This document shows, piece by piece, positions 8,413 through 15,884 of a stretch of 45,553 nt of DNA (position 1 is its first letter; every line of letters begins with the position of its first letter). The position numbers were made by a program, and so were the translations under genes. Origin of the DNA: Frigoribacterium sp. Leaf263 (GTDB taxonomy: Bacteria > Actinomycetota > Actinomycetes > Actinomycetales > Microbacteriaceae); NCBI RefSeq assembly GCF_001422285.1, contig NZ_LMMO01000009.1:1-45553 (forward strand). Reading direction: 5' to 3'. The notes under the pieces are model-generated. The model ran no database searches. It was not told where the DNA came from and saw nothing but the letters and a program-made list of their open reading frames with translations.

Positions 8413-8970
8413 TTGCATTTCGCCCCTGACACGACCGACGTCCTCGCCTTCGACGTCGTGCTGCTCAACACGTCCGCCTCGGCGTCGAGGTCGGGCGCCG
8501 ACGAGCTCGCGACGGTCGAGCAGCTCGGCGCTCTGCTCGCCGGGAGCGGCTTCTCGGGGCGCATCGACCACGACGAGCGCGAGCTGCGCGAGGTGCACGA
8601 GGCGCGGACGGAGCTGCGACGACTGTGGTCGCTCGATCGCGAGACCATGGTCGGCGAGGTCAACGCCCTGCTCGGCGACGCCGATGCGACACCGCGCCTC
8701 GTGCGGCACGACGGCTTCGACTGGCACGTGCACGCGACGGCTGACGACGCCCCCCTCGCGGTGCGGATCAGGGTCGAGGCCGCCCTCGCCCTCGTCGACG
8801 TCATCCGCTCCGACGAGGTCGGGCGCCTCCGGGCGTGCGAGGCGCCCGACTGCGACGGCGTGCTGGTCGATCTGTCGCGCAACGGCTCGAAGCGGTTCTG
8901 CAGCGTGCGATGCGGCAACCGCATGAACATGGTGGCGTTCCGGGCACGTCGGCCGCCGGGCGGCGCCTAG
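8413..8970 (+). CDS. CGNR zinc-finger / ABATE-domain protein, probable transcriptional regulator
   Basis: A 185-residue protein with an N-terminal ABATE (stress-induced) domain of about 140 residues and a C-terminal CGNR zinc finger: CEAPDC near residue 141-146, then SRNGSKRFCSVRCGNR, giving four Cys ligands. Such proteins are thought to bind nucleic acid and regulate adjacent genes. Start is TTG at 8413, chosen because AAGGAG lies 5 bases upstream and the protein begins directly with the conserved domain; no ATG in frame fits. Divergent from the EamA exporter, a common regulator/transporter layout. Its stop is directly followed by a lone copy of the CCGCGCCTCCTCGGCTCC element. Confidence 0.82.
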   Translation: MHFAPDTTDVLAFDVVLLNTSASASRSGADELATVEQLGALLAGSGFSGRIDHDERELREVHEARTELRRLWSLDRETMVGEVNALLGDADATPRLVRHDGFDWHVHATADDAPLAVRIRVEAALALVDVIRSDEVGRLRACEAPDCDGVLVDLSRNGSKRFCSVRCGNRMNMVAFRARRPPGGA

Positions 8971-8988
8971 CCGCGCCTCCTCGGCTCC
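8971..8988 (+). repeat. Solitary copy of the CCGCGCCTCCTCGGCTCC element
   Basis: Exact 18-base copy immediately after the CGNR gene stop codon. No partner inverted copy is nearby, so it cannot form the stem seen at 5826-5865. Confidence 0.7.
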
Positions 8989-9029
8989 TTCCGACCCGAG
9001 CGGACCCGGCCCGCCCCGCGGATCCGGAT

Positions 9030-9362
9030 CTACTTCAGGGGGTCGTTGCCCCAGTTCATCAGCGACCAGCGCCAGTGCGTGTCGGTGACGTCGCCCTCGG
9101 GGCGCTGCTTCGAGTGGCGGGCCACGTAGCCGACGACCTTGCGCATGTGGGCGTGGTCGTCGTCCGTGTAGTCGCCCTGCTTCTTCTTCAGGATGCGGAC
9201 GATGTGACGACCGCTCGCGTGACCCGTGGACTCGTGGCCGTCGGTCTTCTGGCCGACCTCCTTCGATTCGTCGGTGTCGAGCCAGCGCTCGAGCTCGGAG
9301 GCGGTCATGTTGACGGCGTCGCCGAACTCGTCGCGCGTCGCCTTGTCGTCGTGGTCGCTCAT
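9030..9362 (-). CDS. DUF3140 domain-containing protein
   Basis: A 110-residue hydrophilic protein, rich in Asp, Lys and His. MTASELERWLDTDESKEVG, the ESTGHASGRHIVRILKKK core, and the C-terminal DTHWRWSLMNWGNDPLK match the DUF3140 family. It has no known function; it is a small cytosolic protein common in Actinobacteria and sometimes described as DNA-binding. The ATG at 9362 is preceded by CACGAT six bases away, so the mRNA is probably leaderless. Confidence 0.8.
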   Translation of the reverse strand: MSDHDDKATRDEFGDAVNMTASELERWLDTDESKEVGQKTDGHESTGHASGRHIVRILKKKQGDYTDDDHAHMRKVVGYVARHSKQRPEGDVTDTHWRWSLMNWGNDPLK

Positions 9363-9368
9363 GCGCCC

Positions 9369-9374
9369 ATCGTG
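9369..9374 (-). promoter_or_regulatory. -10 element of the DUF3140 gene (leaderless)
   Basis: CACGAT on the minus strand, six bases before the ATG at 9362, which would place the transcription start at the start codon. Confidence 0.45.
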
Positions 9375-9420
9375 CTCCCGCGGTGCGCCCGGTGCTCGGG
9401 CGGCCGCGAGGCGCGCCGAG

Positions 9421-9480
9421 GTCAGGCGCGGAGGTGCGGGGTCAGGCGCGGAGGGCCGGGGTCAGGCGCGGAGGTGCGCC
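9421..9480. repeat. Three tandem 20-bp repeats at the 3' end of map
   Basis: Period exactly 20 bp: GTCAGGCGCGGAGGTGCGGG, then two copies differing only at a few 3' bases. The third copy is the last codons and stop of the methionine aminopeptidase gene, so the gene end has been triplicated into the spacer. Slippage is the likely origin. Confidence 0.8.
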
Positions 9481-10244
9481 GGCAGCGTCATGATCTCGGC
9501 GCCGGTCTCGGTGATCGCGATCGTGTGCTCGGTGTGCGCGGTGCGGCTGCCGGTCGCGCTGCGGAGCGTCCAGCCGTCGGGGTCGGTGACGAGCCGGTCG
9601 GTGTCGGCCATGATCCAGGGCTCGAGGGCGAGCAGCAGACCCGGACGGAGCTTGTAGCCGCGGCCGGCGCGACCGGTGTTAGCCACGTGAGGGTCCTGAT
9701 GCATGGTCGAGCCGATGCCGTGGCCGCCGAACTCGACGTTGATCGGATAGCCGTCGGCGCTCAGCACGTCGCCGATGGCGGCCGACAGGTCGCCCAGCCG
9801 CGCACCCGGGCCGGCCGCGGCGATGCCCGCGGCGAGCGCGCGCCGCGTCGAGTCGATCAGGGCGTCGCTCTCGGGCTGGGGCGAGTCGCCCACCACGAAG
9901 CTGACGGCCGCGTCGGCCGCGATGCCGTCGAGCACCACGGCCAGGTCGAGGGTCAGCAGGTCGCCGTCGGCCAGCACGTAGTCGTGGGGGAGCCCGTGCA
10001 GCACCGCGTCGTTCACCGCGGTGCAGATGTAGTGGCCGAAGGGCCCGCGGCCGAACGACGGCGCGTAGTCGACGTAGCAGGAGGTCGCGCCCGCCTCGAG
10101 GATCATCTCGCGGGCCCAGGCGTCGATCTCGAGCAGGTTCGTGCCGACCCGGGCACGGCCCGAGAGCTCGTGCAGGATGTCGCCCACCAGTGCACCGGTG
10201 CGCCGGGCTCGCTGGAGTTCGACGGGGGTGAGGATCTCGATCAC
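9462..10244 (-). CDS. map: Type I methionine aminopeptidase
   Basis: A 260-residue cytosolic metalloprotease that removes the initiator methionine from new proteins. All five metal ligands are present: Asp100 (LTLDLAV), Asp111 (AADAAV), His175 (GGHGIG), Glu208 (ALEPW) and Glu239 (TEHTIAI); the catalytic His83 (VLHGLP) is there too. Start is GTG 10244 with GGAAGG eight bases upstream and a leftward -10 TATAGT at 10292-10287. It lacks the Cys-rich N-terminal extension of some actinobacterial paralogues. It is not beside secY/adk as the primary actinobacterial map often is, so it may be a second copy. The 3' end is repeated in tandem. Confidence 0.92.
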   Translation of the reverse strand: MIEILTPVELQRARRTGALVGDILHELSGRARVGTNLLEIDAWAREMILEAGATSCYVDYAPSFGRGPFGHYICTAVNDAVLHGLPHDYVLADGDLLTLDLAVVLDGIAADAAVSFVVGDSPQPESDALIDSTRRALAAGIAAAGPGARLGDLSAAIGDVLSADGYPINVEFGGHGIGSTMHQDPHVANTGRAGRGYKLRPGLLLALEPWIMADTDRLVTDPDGWTLRSATGSRTAHTEHTIAITETGAEIMTLPAHLRA

Positions 10245-10286
10245 GCGGGTGCCTTCCGGGGTGGGTGCGGGGTGCGGCCGCCGATA

Positions 10287-10318
10287 ACTATACCGCCGCG
10301 CCTCGATCCGGGCTACGA
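10287..10318. promoter_or_regulatory. Divergent promoters for map (leftward) and the XRE regulator (rightward)
   Basis: Leftward -10 TATAGT at 10292-10287, giving a leader of about 35 nt for map. Rightward -10 TACGAT at 10313-10318, seven bases before the ATG at 10326, which implies a leaderless mRNA. No strong -35 for either. Confidence 0.55.
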
Positions 10319-10325
10319 TCGGCGC

Positions 10326-10604
10326 ATGGTCCGACTGCCGCTGAGCCCCGTCGAGGTCGAGCGCGGTCGCCGCCTCGGCGCCGCGCTCCGCCGCGCTCGG
10401 GGCGCGCGGTCGATGAACGAGACCGCCGTCGCCGCCGGCGTCTCGCCCGAGACGCTCCGCAAGATCGAGACCGGGCGCATCGCCACCCCCTCGTTCGCGA
10501 CCGTCGCGGCCGTCGCCGGCGTGGTGGGCCTCTCGCTCGACGTCGTCTGGGCCGAGGCCAGCACGGGCGACCGTCTCGACGAGCCGGCGCTGACCGCTTC
10601 GTGA
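10326..10604 (+). CDS. Small XRE-family helix-turn-helix regulator
   Basis: A 92-residue protein consisting of one Cro/CI-type DNA-binding domain: LGAALRRARGARSMNETAVAAGVSPETLRKIETGRIATPSFATVAAVAGVVGLSLD covers the five helices in several segments. It has no effector domain. Start ATG 10326 opens directly before the domain; the frame upstream is only open by chance. Divergent from map with an 81-bp gap, and probably translated from a leaderless transcript. Target genes unknown; map or itself are the nearest candidates. A copy of the GCGCCTCC element abuts the stop codon. Confidence 0.82.
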   Translation: MVRLPLSPVEVERGRRLGAALRRARGARSMNETAVAAGVSPETLRKIETGRIATPSFATVAAVAGVVGLSLDVVWAEASTGDRLDEPALTAS

Positions 10605-10605
10605 C

Positions 10606-10623
10606 CCGCGCCTCCTCGGCTCC
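10606..10623 (+). repeat. Solitary copy of the CCGCGCCTCCTCGGCTCC element
   Basis: Exact 18-base match starting two bases after the XRE gene stop codon; no inverted partner nearby. Confidence 0.7.
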
Positions 10624-10676
10624 TCGTCGCGGCCGATCGCACGCCGGGGGACGGGACGCGATCCGGGCCGGCTCGG

Positions 10677-10682
10677 TAGGTT
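10677..10682 (+). promoter_or_regulatory. -10 element of the 2-hydroxyacid dehydrogenase gene
   Basis: TAGGTT, five bases before the ATG at 10688; predicted leaderless transcription. Confidence 0.4.
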
Positions 10683-10687
10683 GACGC

Positions 10688-11662
10688 ATGACCGATCTCG
10701 CCGTCACCGTCCTGCCCGCCGCCGACTCCGCCGCCCGAGGTGACGCCGGTCAGACCGACGCCTGGGGCGCCGCCCCCGCCCGGCGGGCCATCGCCGGGGC
10801 CGGGGCCCGGGAGGTCCCCCTCGGCGACGAGACGCGCATGATCGTCGTCGCCGGCGGCGTCGACCAGGGCGAGCTGCGCCGGGCGATCGACGAGCACCCG
10901 GGCGTCTCCGTCGTGCAGCTGCCGAGCGCCGGCGTCGACGCCTACCTCGAGACCATGCGGGGCGCACGGCGCGACGGACTCGTGTTCACCAGCGCCAAGG
11001 GCGCCTACAGCGCACCGGTCGCCGAGCACGCGCTCGCCCTCACCCTCGCCACGCTGCGCTCGCTGCAGATCAGGGCGCGCGCCACCTCGTGGGAGCGCGC
11101 CCAGCGGGGGATCTCGCTGAACGGCGGCCACGTGCTGATCATCGGCGCCGGGGGCATCGGCACCGAGCTGCTCCGACTGCTGCAGCCGTTCGACGTCGAG
11201 GTGACGATGGTGGTGCGCACCGCCCGCGAGGTCGAGGGGGCCGCCCGCACCGTCACCACGGACCGACTCGACGAGGTGCTGCCCGCCGCCGACGTCGTCG
11301 TGGTCGCCGCGGCGCTGACCGAGGGCACCACGAGTCTCATCGGGGCCGACAGGCTCGCCGCCATGAAGGACACCGCCGTGCTCGTCAACATCGCGCGCGG
11401 CGGGCTCATCGACACCGACGCGCTCGTGTCGGCGCTCGCCGAGGGCCGCATCGGGGCCGCGGGCCTCGACGTCGTCGACCCCGAGCCCCTCCCCGACGGG
11501 CACCCGCTGTGGAGCGAGCCCCGGGCGCTCATCACCCCGCACCAGGCGAACACGGACGTCATGACCGAGCCGCTGTTCGAGGGCCGCGTGCAGGCCAACA
11601 TCGAGGCCCTCGCGAGCGGGGGCGAACCCGTGGGCGTGGTCGACGTCGACGCGGGCTACTGA
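10688..11662 (+). CDS. D-isomer-specific 2-hydroxyacid dehydrogenase
   Basis: A 324-residue NAD(P)-dependent oxidoreductase interconverting 2-hydroxy- and 2-oxoacids in the cytosol. The nucleotide-binding loop GAGGIG is at residues 153-158; the catalytic triad is Arg237 (NIARGG), Glu266 (DPEPLP) and His285 (TPHQAN). The N-terminal substrate domain is divergent and rich in Ala/Gly for the first 45 residues, so the substrate (phosphoglycerate, glyoxylate or other) cannot be given. ATG 10688 is supported by a -10 placed for leaderless initiation. Appears monocistronic; the next gene has its own promoter. Confidence 0.88.
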   Translation: MTDLAVTVLPAADSAARGDAGQTDAWGAAPARRAIAGAGAREVPLGDETRMIVVAGGVDQGELRRAIDEHPGVSVVQLPSAGVDAYLETMRGARRDGLVFTSAKGAYSAPVAEHALALTLATLRSLQIRARATSWERAQRGISLNGGHVLIIGAGGIGTELLRLLQPFDVEVTMVVRTAREVEGAARTVTTDRLDEVLPAADVVVVAAALTEGTTSLIGADRLAAMKDTAVLVNIARGGLIDTDALVSALAEGRIGAAGLDVVDPEPLPDGHPLWSEPRALITPHQANTDVMTEPLFEGRVQANIEALASGGEPVGVVDVDAGY

Positions 11663-11680
11663 TCCCCAGCCGCCTCGGCG

Positions 11681-11686
11681 TACGGT
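11681..11686 (+). promoter_or_regulatory. -10 element of the 11694 gene
   Basis: TACGGT, seven bases before the ATG at 11694; predicted leaderless transcription. Confidence 0.45.
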
Positions 11687-11693
11687 CGCCCGC

Positions 11694-12350
11694 ATGAGTC
11701 GTCGCCCGCACTCCGCCCGCCCGGCCGCCGCCCGCCCGGCCGCCGCCGGCTCCACCGCCGCAGCCCGCTTCGAAGGCCGGATCGCCGGGATCGGCACGGC
11801 GTCGGGCACCCGCGTCGTCATCGGCATGTGGGAGCGCTCGCCCCTCGGCCGCTTCACGGACGTCATGATCGAGGACGGCGCCGGCCACCGCCTCCTGCTG
11901 GCCCCGTCGCCCGAGGTGGCCGACTACGTTTCGTCGACCTACACCTTCGACGAGGTGCGCGTCGTGCCCGTCGACACGCGACGGGTCGACGGCGGCATCG
12001 CGGTGACGGCGGGAGATCTCGCGGTCCGGCTGACCATCGGCGGCATCTCGCCGCTCGGCATGCTGATGCGCCTCGTGCCGACGCGTCTCGCCACCGAGCC
12101 ACGGTGGCTCCGGCTGATCGACCCGGTCGCGCGGGTGCTCGTCCGCGGTGCGCGGACGGCGGGCTCGGCCGGCGGTGGCAAGCGCGAGTACTACGGCGTG
12201 ACGCTGGTGCGCGACGTGACGGCCGCCGTGACCACGCGGGGCGGCGCCGATCTCGGGCCCCTCGCGCCCCTCAGCCCGCCGGTGCGCTTCGGCTTCGGCT
12301 CGGCTCCGGCGCGTCCGAGCCTCGTCGACGTGGTGACGACGATCCGCTGA
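11694..12350 (+). CDS. Conserved hypothetical protein
   Basis: A 218-residue protein that I do not recognise as a named family. An Arg/Ala-rich N-terminus of about 25 residues is followed by a compact beta-rich domain (FEGRIAGIGTASGTRVVIGMWERSPLGRF, then DVMIEDGAGHRLLLAP), and a C-terminal part with RLTIGGISPLGMLMRLVP and REYYGVTLVRDV. It has no signal peptide, membrane helix or recognisable catalytic motif. Codon use matches its neighbours, so it is a native gene. Probably leaderless. Similar proteins seem to be confined to Actinobacteria, as far as I can judge from memory. Confidence 0.65.
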   Translation: MSRRPHSARPAAARPAAAGSTAAARFEGRIAGIGTASGTRVVIGMWERSPLGRFTDVMIEDGAGHRLLLAPSPEVADYVSSTYTFDEVRVVPVDTRRVDGGIAVTAGDLAVRLTIGGISPLGMLMRLVPTRLATEPRWLRLIDPVARVLVRGARTAGSAGGGKREYYGVTLVRDVTAAVTTRGGADLGPLAPLSPPVRFGFGSAPARPSLVDVVTTIR

Positions 12351-12432
12351 CCGCGCCTCGTCGGCACCCGCCCGTGCCTCGTCGGCGACCGACCGCGACC
12401 CGGCGGCACGCGGCTGCGCCCCGAACGCGGCG

Positions 12433-12461
12433 TTGTCCGATCTCCGGCCATGAGATAGCTT
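12433..12461 (+). promoter_or_regulatory. Promoter of the polysaccharide operon
   Basis: TTGTCC (12433-12438), 17-bp spacer, TAGCTT (12456-12461). Predicted start near 12468 gives a leader of about 109 nt before the flippase ATG. Confidence 0.55.
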
Positions 12462-12576
12462 CAGACTTCGACGCTCGACCCGGATCGCCTACCCCTCGGA
12501 CCGGTCGACGCCCCTGACGCCCCCCGAAGCGTCGGGCAGGCTGCGTCCAGGACCCGAACCTGACAGGACATCACCC

Positions 12577-14478
12577 ATGCGGTCTGCCCCGCCCGAGAGC
12601 CCCGACGACCCGTCCGCCGAGATCCCGCGGCGCTCGACCCCGCGCCACGCGGCCGACCGGCCCGTCGACGCCGCGACCGTCGCGGCCGCGCCCGTCGCAG
12701 CCGCACCCGCGGCGGATCCGCCGCCGCACGCCGAGCTGACCTGGAACCCCGAGGCGACCGGCGCGTTCGCCATGCCCTCCCTCGCGCCCCAGACCCTCGG
12801 CGCCTCCGTCCATCTGCCCCATCCCGAGGACGAGGCGGAGGCCGAGGAGGCGCGGGTCGTCGCCCGGGTCCGCACCGGCTCGATCGACCTCCCGCGTCGC
12901 GACGCCGATCGCGGGCCCCAGGCCGCCGGGGCGGACGCGGCCGTCGACGCCCCCGTCGCCGCGGCGGGCGTCCCCTCGGACGACGCCGGGACCGGAGGCG
13001 CGGAGGCGGCTCCCGACCAGTCGCGTCTGTTCGGCCGCGGTCTGCTCTACGTCGTCATCTGGTCGCTGCAGCTCGTCGTCGGCACCGTGGTCTCGCCCGT
13101 CCTCGCGCATCTGCTCGGCGTGACCGACTTCGGGGCCTTCTCGACGGCGCAGGCGATCTACCAGGTGCTCAGCGTGCTCGCGCTGCTCGGTCTCGACCAG
13201 GCCCTGGTGCTGCAGCACGCCGAGGACGGGAACGGCCGGAACGCCCGAGGTCTCGTGATGGTCGGCCTCGTGATCTCGTTCGCCGTCACGGCGGTCGCCG
13301 TCCTGACCGTCCCGCTCTGGGCCGAGGCGCTCGGCTTCGGCACCGAAGGCGATCTCGTGCTGGTCGTCATGCTCTGGGCGGCGCCGTCGGCGGCGGTCCA
13401 GGTCATGCTGGCGCTGCTGCTCGCGGAAGACCGGTTCCGGGCCTTCGCGACGACGAGCATCGTCTCGGCCGTCGGCGGGCAGGCCATCGGCCTCACGCTG
13501 CTGCTGACCCTCGGCGGCGGCGCTCTGACGTACGCCTGGGGCAGTGTGATCAGCCAGACGCTCGCCATGCTGATCGGCTTCGTCTTCACACGGCCGCTGG
13601 TCAGCGGCCTCGTGAACGGCCGGGTGAGCCGCCGCGCCATCTCGTTCGGAGTGCCGCTCGCCCTCGCGAGCCTCGCCTACTTCGTCCTCAACGCCGGCGA
13701 CCGGATCGTCATCCAGCGTCTGATGGGCCCCGACGCCGTGGGGCAGTACCAGGTGGCCTACGTGGTGGGCTCGTCGGTGATCCTGCTGCTGTCGTTCACG
13801 AACAGCGCCTGGGCGCCGCACTTCGCGAAGATGCGCGACGAGGCGGCGCGGTTCGCGCTCGCCATGACCGCACGCGACGAGATCTACCGCCTGCTGAACC
13901 CCATCGTCATCGGGCTCACGCTGGCCTCGCCGATCGCGATGCCGATCCTCGTGCCCGAGGGGTTCGAGCCCGCCACCCTGACCATCGTCGTCTACGTCGT
14001 CGCCCTCACGGCGTACCCGGCGACGGCGGGCGGGGCCAGCGGTCGTCTGCTGACGATCGAACGGCGAGCGAAGACGCTCGGCGTCATCACCGGCATCGCG
14101 GCCGTCGCCAACATCGGGCTGAACCTCGTCCTCGTGCCGCCGTTCGGCATCCTCGGCGCGGCCATCGCCACGGTCATCGCCTACTCGGTGCTGGCCTCGC
14201 TGCAGCTCATCGTGCTGCCCAGGCGGGTGCCCTGGCACGGGTCGTCGGGCGCTCTGCTGCTGACGATCGTCGCGAGCGTCGTCTTCGCCGGCGCGACCAC
14301 GGCGCTGCCGCAGACCCTCGAATGGAACATCGCGCGTCTCGTGGTCGCTGTCGCCTGCCTGCCCTGGTTCCTCCGCCGTCTGTCGGCGGCCCGCCGCCCG
14401 CCCGAGTCGCTGCCCGTCGACGCCGCGACCACCCCGGACGCCCCCGAGACGTCCCGTCACGACCAGGAGACCTCTTGA
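12577..14478 (+). CDS. Polysaccharide flippase (Wzx/MATE-like) with long disordered N-terminus
   Basis: A 633-residue membrane protein of the oligosaccharide flippase family, which moves lipid-linked sugar units across the cytoplasmic membrane. Residues 1 to about 148 are low-complexity Ala/Pro/Asp sequence without helices; membrane segments start at LFGRGLLYVVIWSLQLVVGT. About 12-14 helices follow, with LLGVTDFGAFSTAQAIYQV and LNAGDRIVIQRLMGPDAVGQY as family motifs. The length exceeds the usual 420-500 because of the extension, into which a copy of the GCCGAGGAGGCGCGG element has been inserted in frame (12841-12855). The next gene starts inside its stop codon, so the two are coupled. Sugar substrate unknown. 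Confidence 0.85.
   Translation: MRSAPPESPDDPSAEIPRRSTPRHAADRPVDAATVAAAPVAAAPAADPPPHAELTWNPEATGAFAMPSLAPQTLGASVHLPHPEDEAEAEEARVVARVRTGSIDLPRRDADRGPQAAGADAAVDAPVAAAGVPSDDAGTGGAEAAPDQSRLFGRGLLYVVIWSLQLVVGTVVSPVLAHLLGVTDFGAFSTAQAIYQVLSVLALLGLDQALVLQHAEDGNGRNARGLVMVGLVISFAVTAVAVLTVPLWAEALGFGTEGDLVLVVMLWAAPSAAVQVMLALLLAEDRFRAFATTSIVSAVGGQAIGLTLLLTLGGGALTYAWGSVISQTLAMLIGFVFTRPLVSGLVNGRVSRRAISFGVPLALASLAYFVLNAGDRIVIQRLMGPDAVGQYQVAYVVGSSVILLLSFTNSAWAPHFAKMRDEAARFALAMTARDEIYRLLNPIVIGLTLASPIAMPILVPEGFEPATLTIVVYVVALTAYPATAGGASGRLLTIERRAKTLGVITGIAAVANIGLNLVLVPPFGILGAAIATVIAYSVLASLQLIVLPRRVPWHGSSGALLLTIVASVVFAGATTALPQTLEWNIARLVVAVACLPWFLRRLSAARRPPESLPVDAATTPDAPETSRHDQETS
12841..12855 (-). repeat. GCGCCTCC element inside the flippase gene
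   Basis: GCCGAGGAGGCGCGG, the reverse orientation of the repeat, read in frame as AEEAR within the disordered N-terminal extension. Confidence 0.6.
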
Positions 14479-15836
14479 CCCCCCAGCGCCCTCCGGCCGC
14501 CGAGCCGGCACCCCGTCGGGTCGTCGTGGTCGACCTCGGCGAGCCGCTGCCCGACCTCGTGGCCGACGCCCGCTACGACTCGGCCATGGTGTTCGGCACC
14601 TGGCACGGTCTGCCCATCGGCGTGGCCGACGTCGTGCTCTCCGCCGACCCGGGGGAGACCCGCGAGGCGCTCGCCCCGCTGACTGACCTGCGCGACGAGG
14701 CCGCCCGCTACGAGGCCGCCCGGCCCCCGCGCCTGCCCGACGAGCGCCTGCCGTCCGTCACGGTCGTCGTGTCGACGATCGTCGGACGCCGGGAGGACCT
14801 CGAGCTGCTGCTCGACGGGCTCGCCGCCGTCGACTACCCCGACGTCGAGTTCCTCATCGTCGACAACCGCCCCGTCGTCCCGGCCGACGACGTCCTGCCC
14901 GGTCTCGTCGCCGGCCGCGCCCGGGTTCGGTCGATCCACGAGCCCCGCAAGGGGATCTCGGCGGGTCGCAACGCGGGGGTCGCGGCCGCGCGCGGCGACA
15001 TCGTGGTCTTCACCGACGACGATGTGCGCGTCGAGCCGAACTGGCTCCGCGAGCTCGCCCAGCGCTTCGTCGACGACCCGCGCGTCGACGTCGTGACCGG
15101 TCTGATCCTGCCCGCGGAGCTCGACACCCCGGCGCAGATCTGGTTCGAGCGCTACTACGGCGGATTCAGCGGCGAGCGCACCTGGCGTCCTCTCGTGCTC
15201 GACGCCGAACGGTGCTCGTCGCGGCTCGTCCGGGGCTCGCGCATCACCGTGTCCGAGGGCGGTGAGATCGTCCGGCGCTTCGCCGTCTACGGCGTCGGCG
15301 CGTACGGCGCGGGGGCGAACATGTCGTTCCGGCGGAGCGCGCTCGAGCGGATCGGAGGATTCGACCTGGCCCTCGGCACGGGCACGCCGGCGCGCGGCGG
15401 CGAGGACCTCGCGGCCTTCGTCGGCGTGCTCTGGACGGGCGGCCGCATCGCCTACGAGCCGGCCGCCGTCGTCCATCACCGTCACCGGGTGGGCACCGAC
15501 GAGCTCCTGAAGCAGTTGCGGGGCAACGGTCTCGGCTTCACGGCCATGCTCACGTCGCTCGTGCTCGGCGACCCGCGGCACATCGCGGGACTCGCCTGGC
15601 AGCTGCCCCTCGCCGTCCGGTCGATGGCGGTGCAGAGCCTGTCGCGGATCTCCGGAGGCGCGGCGCGCGAGGTCGAGGCGCGTCCCGCCGGCCTCGAGGA
15701 CGCCTACCCCCGGGCGCTCGTGCTGAACGAGCTGCGGCACTACCCGACCGGGCCGATCGCGTACCTGCGGAGCCGGCGGCTCGCGCGGCGGCTGGACGGC
15801 GGCGACGGACGCGGTGGAGGGGCCTCGCGGCGCTGA
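14475..15836 (+). CDS. Family 2 glycosyltransferase
   Basis: A 453-residue GT-A glycosyltransferase. A 95-residue N-terminal extension precedes the catalytic domain, which begins at SVTVVVSTIVGRREDLELLLDGL. The nucleotide-sugar/metal motif FTDDD is near residue 180 and RGGEDLAAF near residue 310 is the acceptor-side acidic motif. The C-terminus (QLRGNGLGFTAMLTSLVL, QLPLAVRSMAVQSL) looks membrane-associated. Start is TTG 14475, overlapping the flippase stop (TTGA), with AGGAGA six bases upstream; no other in-frame start fits. It adds a sugar to the polysaccharide exported by the neighbouring flippase. Donor and acceptor are unknown. Confidence 0.85.
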   Translation: MTPQRPPAAEPAPRRVVVVDLGEPLPDLVADARYDSAMVFGTWHGLPIGVADVVLSADPGETREALAPLTDLRDEAARYEAARPPRLPDERLPSVTVVVSTIVGRREDLELLLDGLAAVDYPDVEFLIVDNRPVVPADDVLPGLVAGRARVRSIHEPRKGISAGRNAGVAAARGDIVVFTDDDVRVEPNWLRELAQRFVDDPRVDVVTGLILPAELDTPAQIWFERYYGGFSGERTWRPLVLDAERCSSRLVRGSRITVSEGGEIVRRFAVYGVGAYGAGANMSFRRSALERIGGFDLALGTGTPARGGEDLAAFVGVLWTGGRIAYEPAAVVHHRHRVGTDELLKQLRGNGLGFTAMLTSLVLGDPRHIAGLAWQLPLAVRSMAVQSLSRISGGAAREVEARPAGLEDAYPRALVLNELRHYPTGPIAYLRSRRLARRLDGGDGRGGGASRR

Positions 15837-15837
15837 C

Positions 15838-15855
15838 CCGCGCCTCCTCGGCTCC
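15838..15855 (+). repeat. Solitary copy of the CCGCGCCTCCTCGGCTCC element
   Basis: Exact 18-base copy one base after the GT2 stop codon, in the short space before the convergent GH16 gene. Confidence 0.7.
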
Positions 15856-15884
15856 CGCCCGCCCGGCGGGGTCGCGCCTCGGAC

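Noticed and set aside
9421-9480. Possible CRISPR-like array
   Set aside because: Three direct 20-bp units without spacers; a tandem duplication of the map gene end.
8835-10604. A 589-codon rightward frame running through the map gene
   Set aside because: Only its last 93 codons (from ATG 10326) make a real protein, the XRE regulator; the rest is antisense to DUF3140 and map.
12571-14511. A leftward 646-codon open frame opposite the flippase
   Set aside because: Its composition is Arg/Asp/Gln-rich without domains, while the plus strand encodes a clear polytopic protein.
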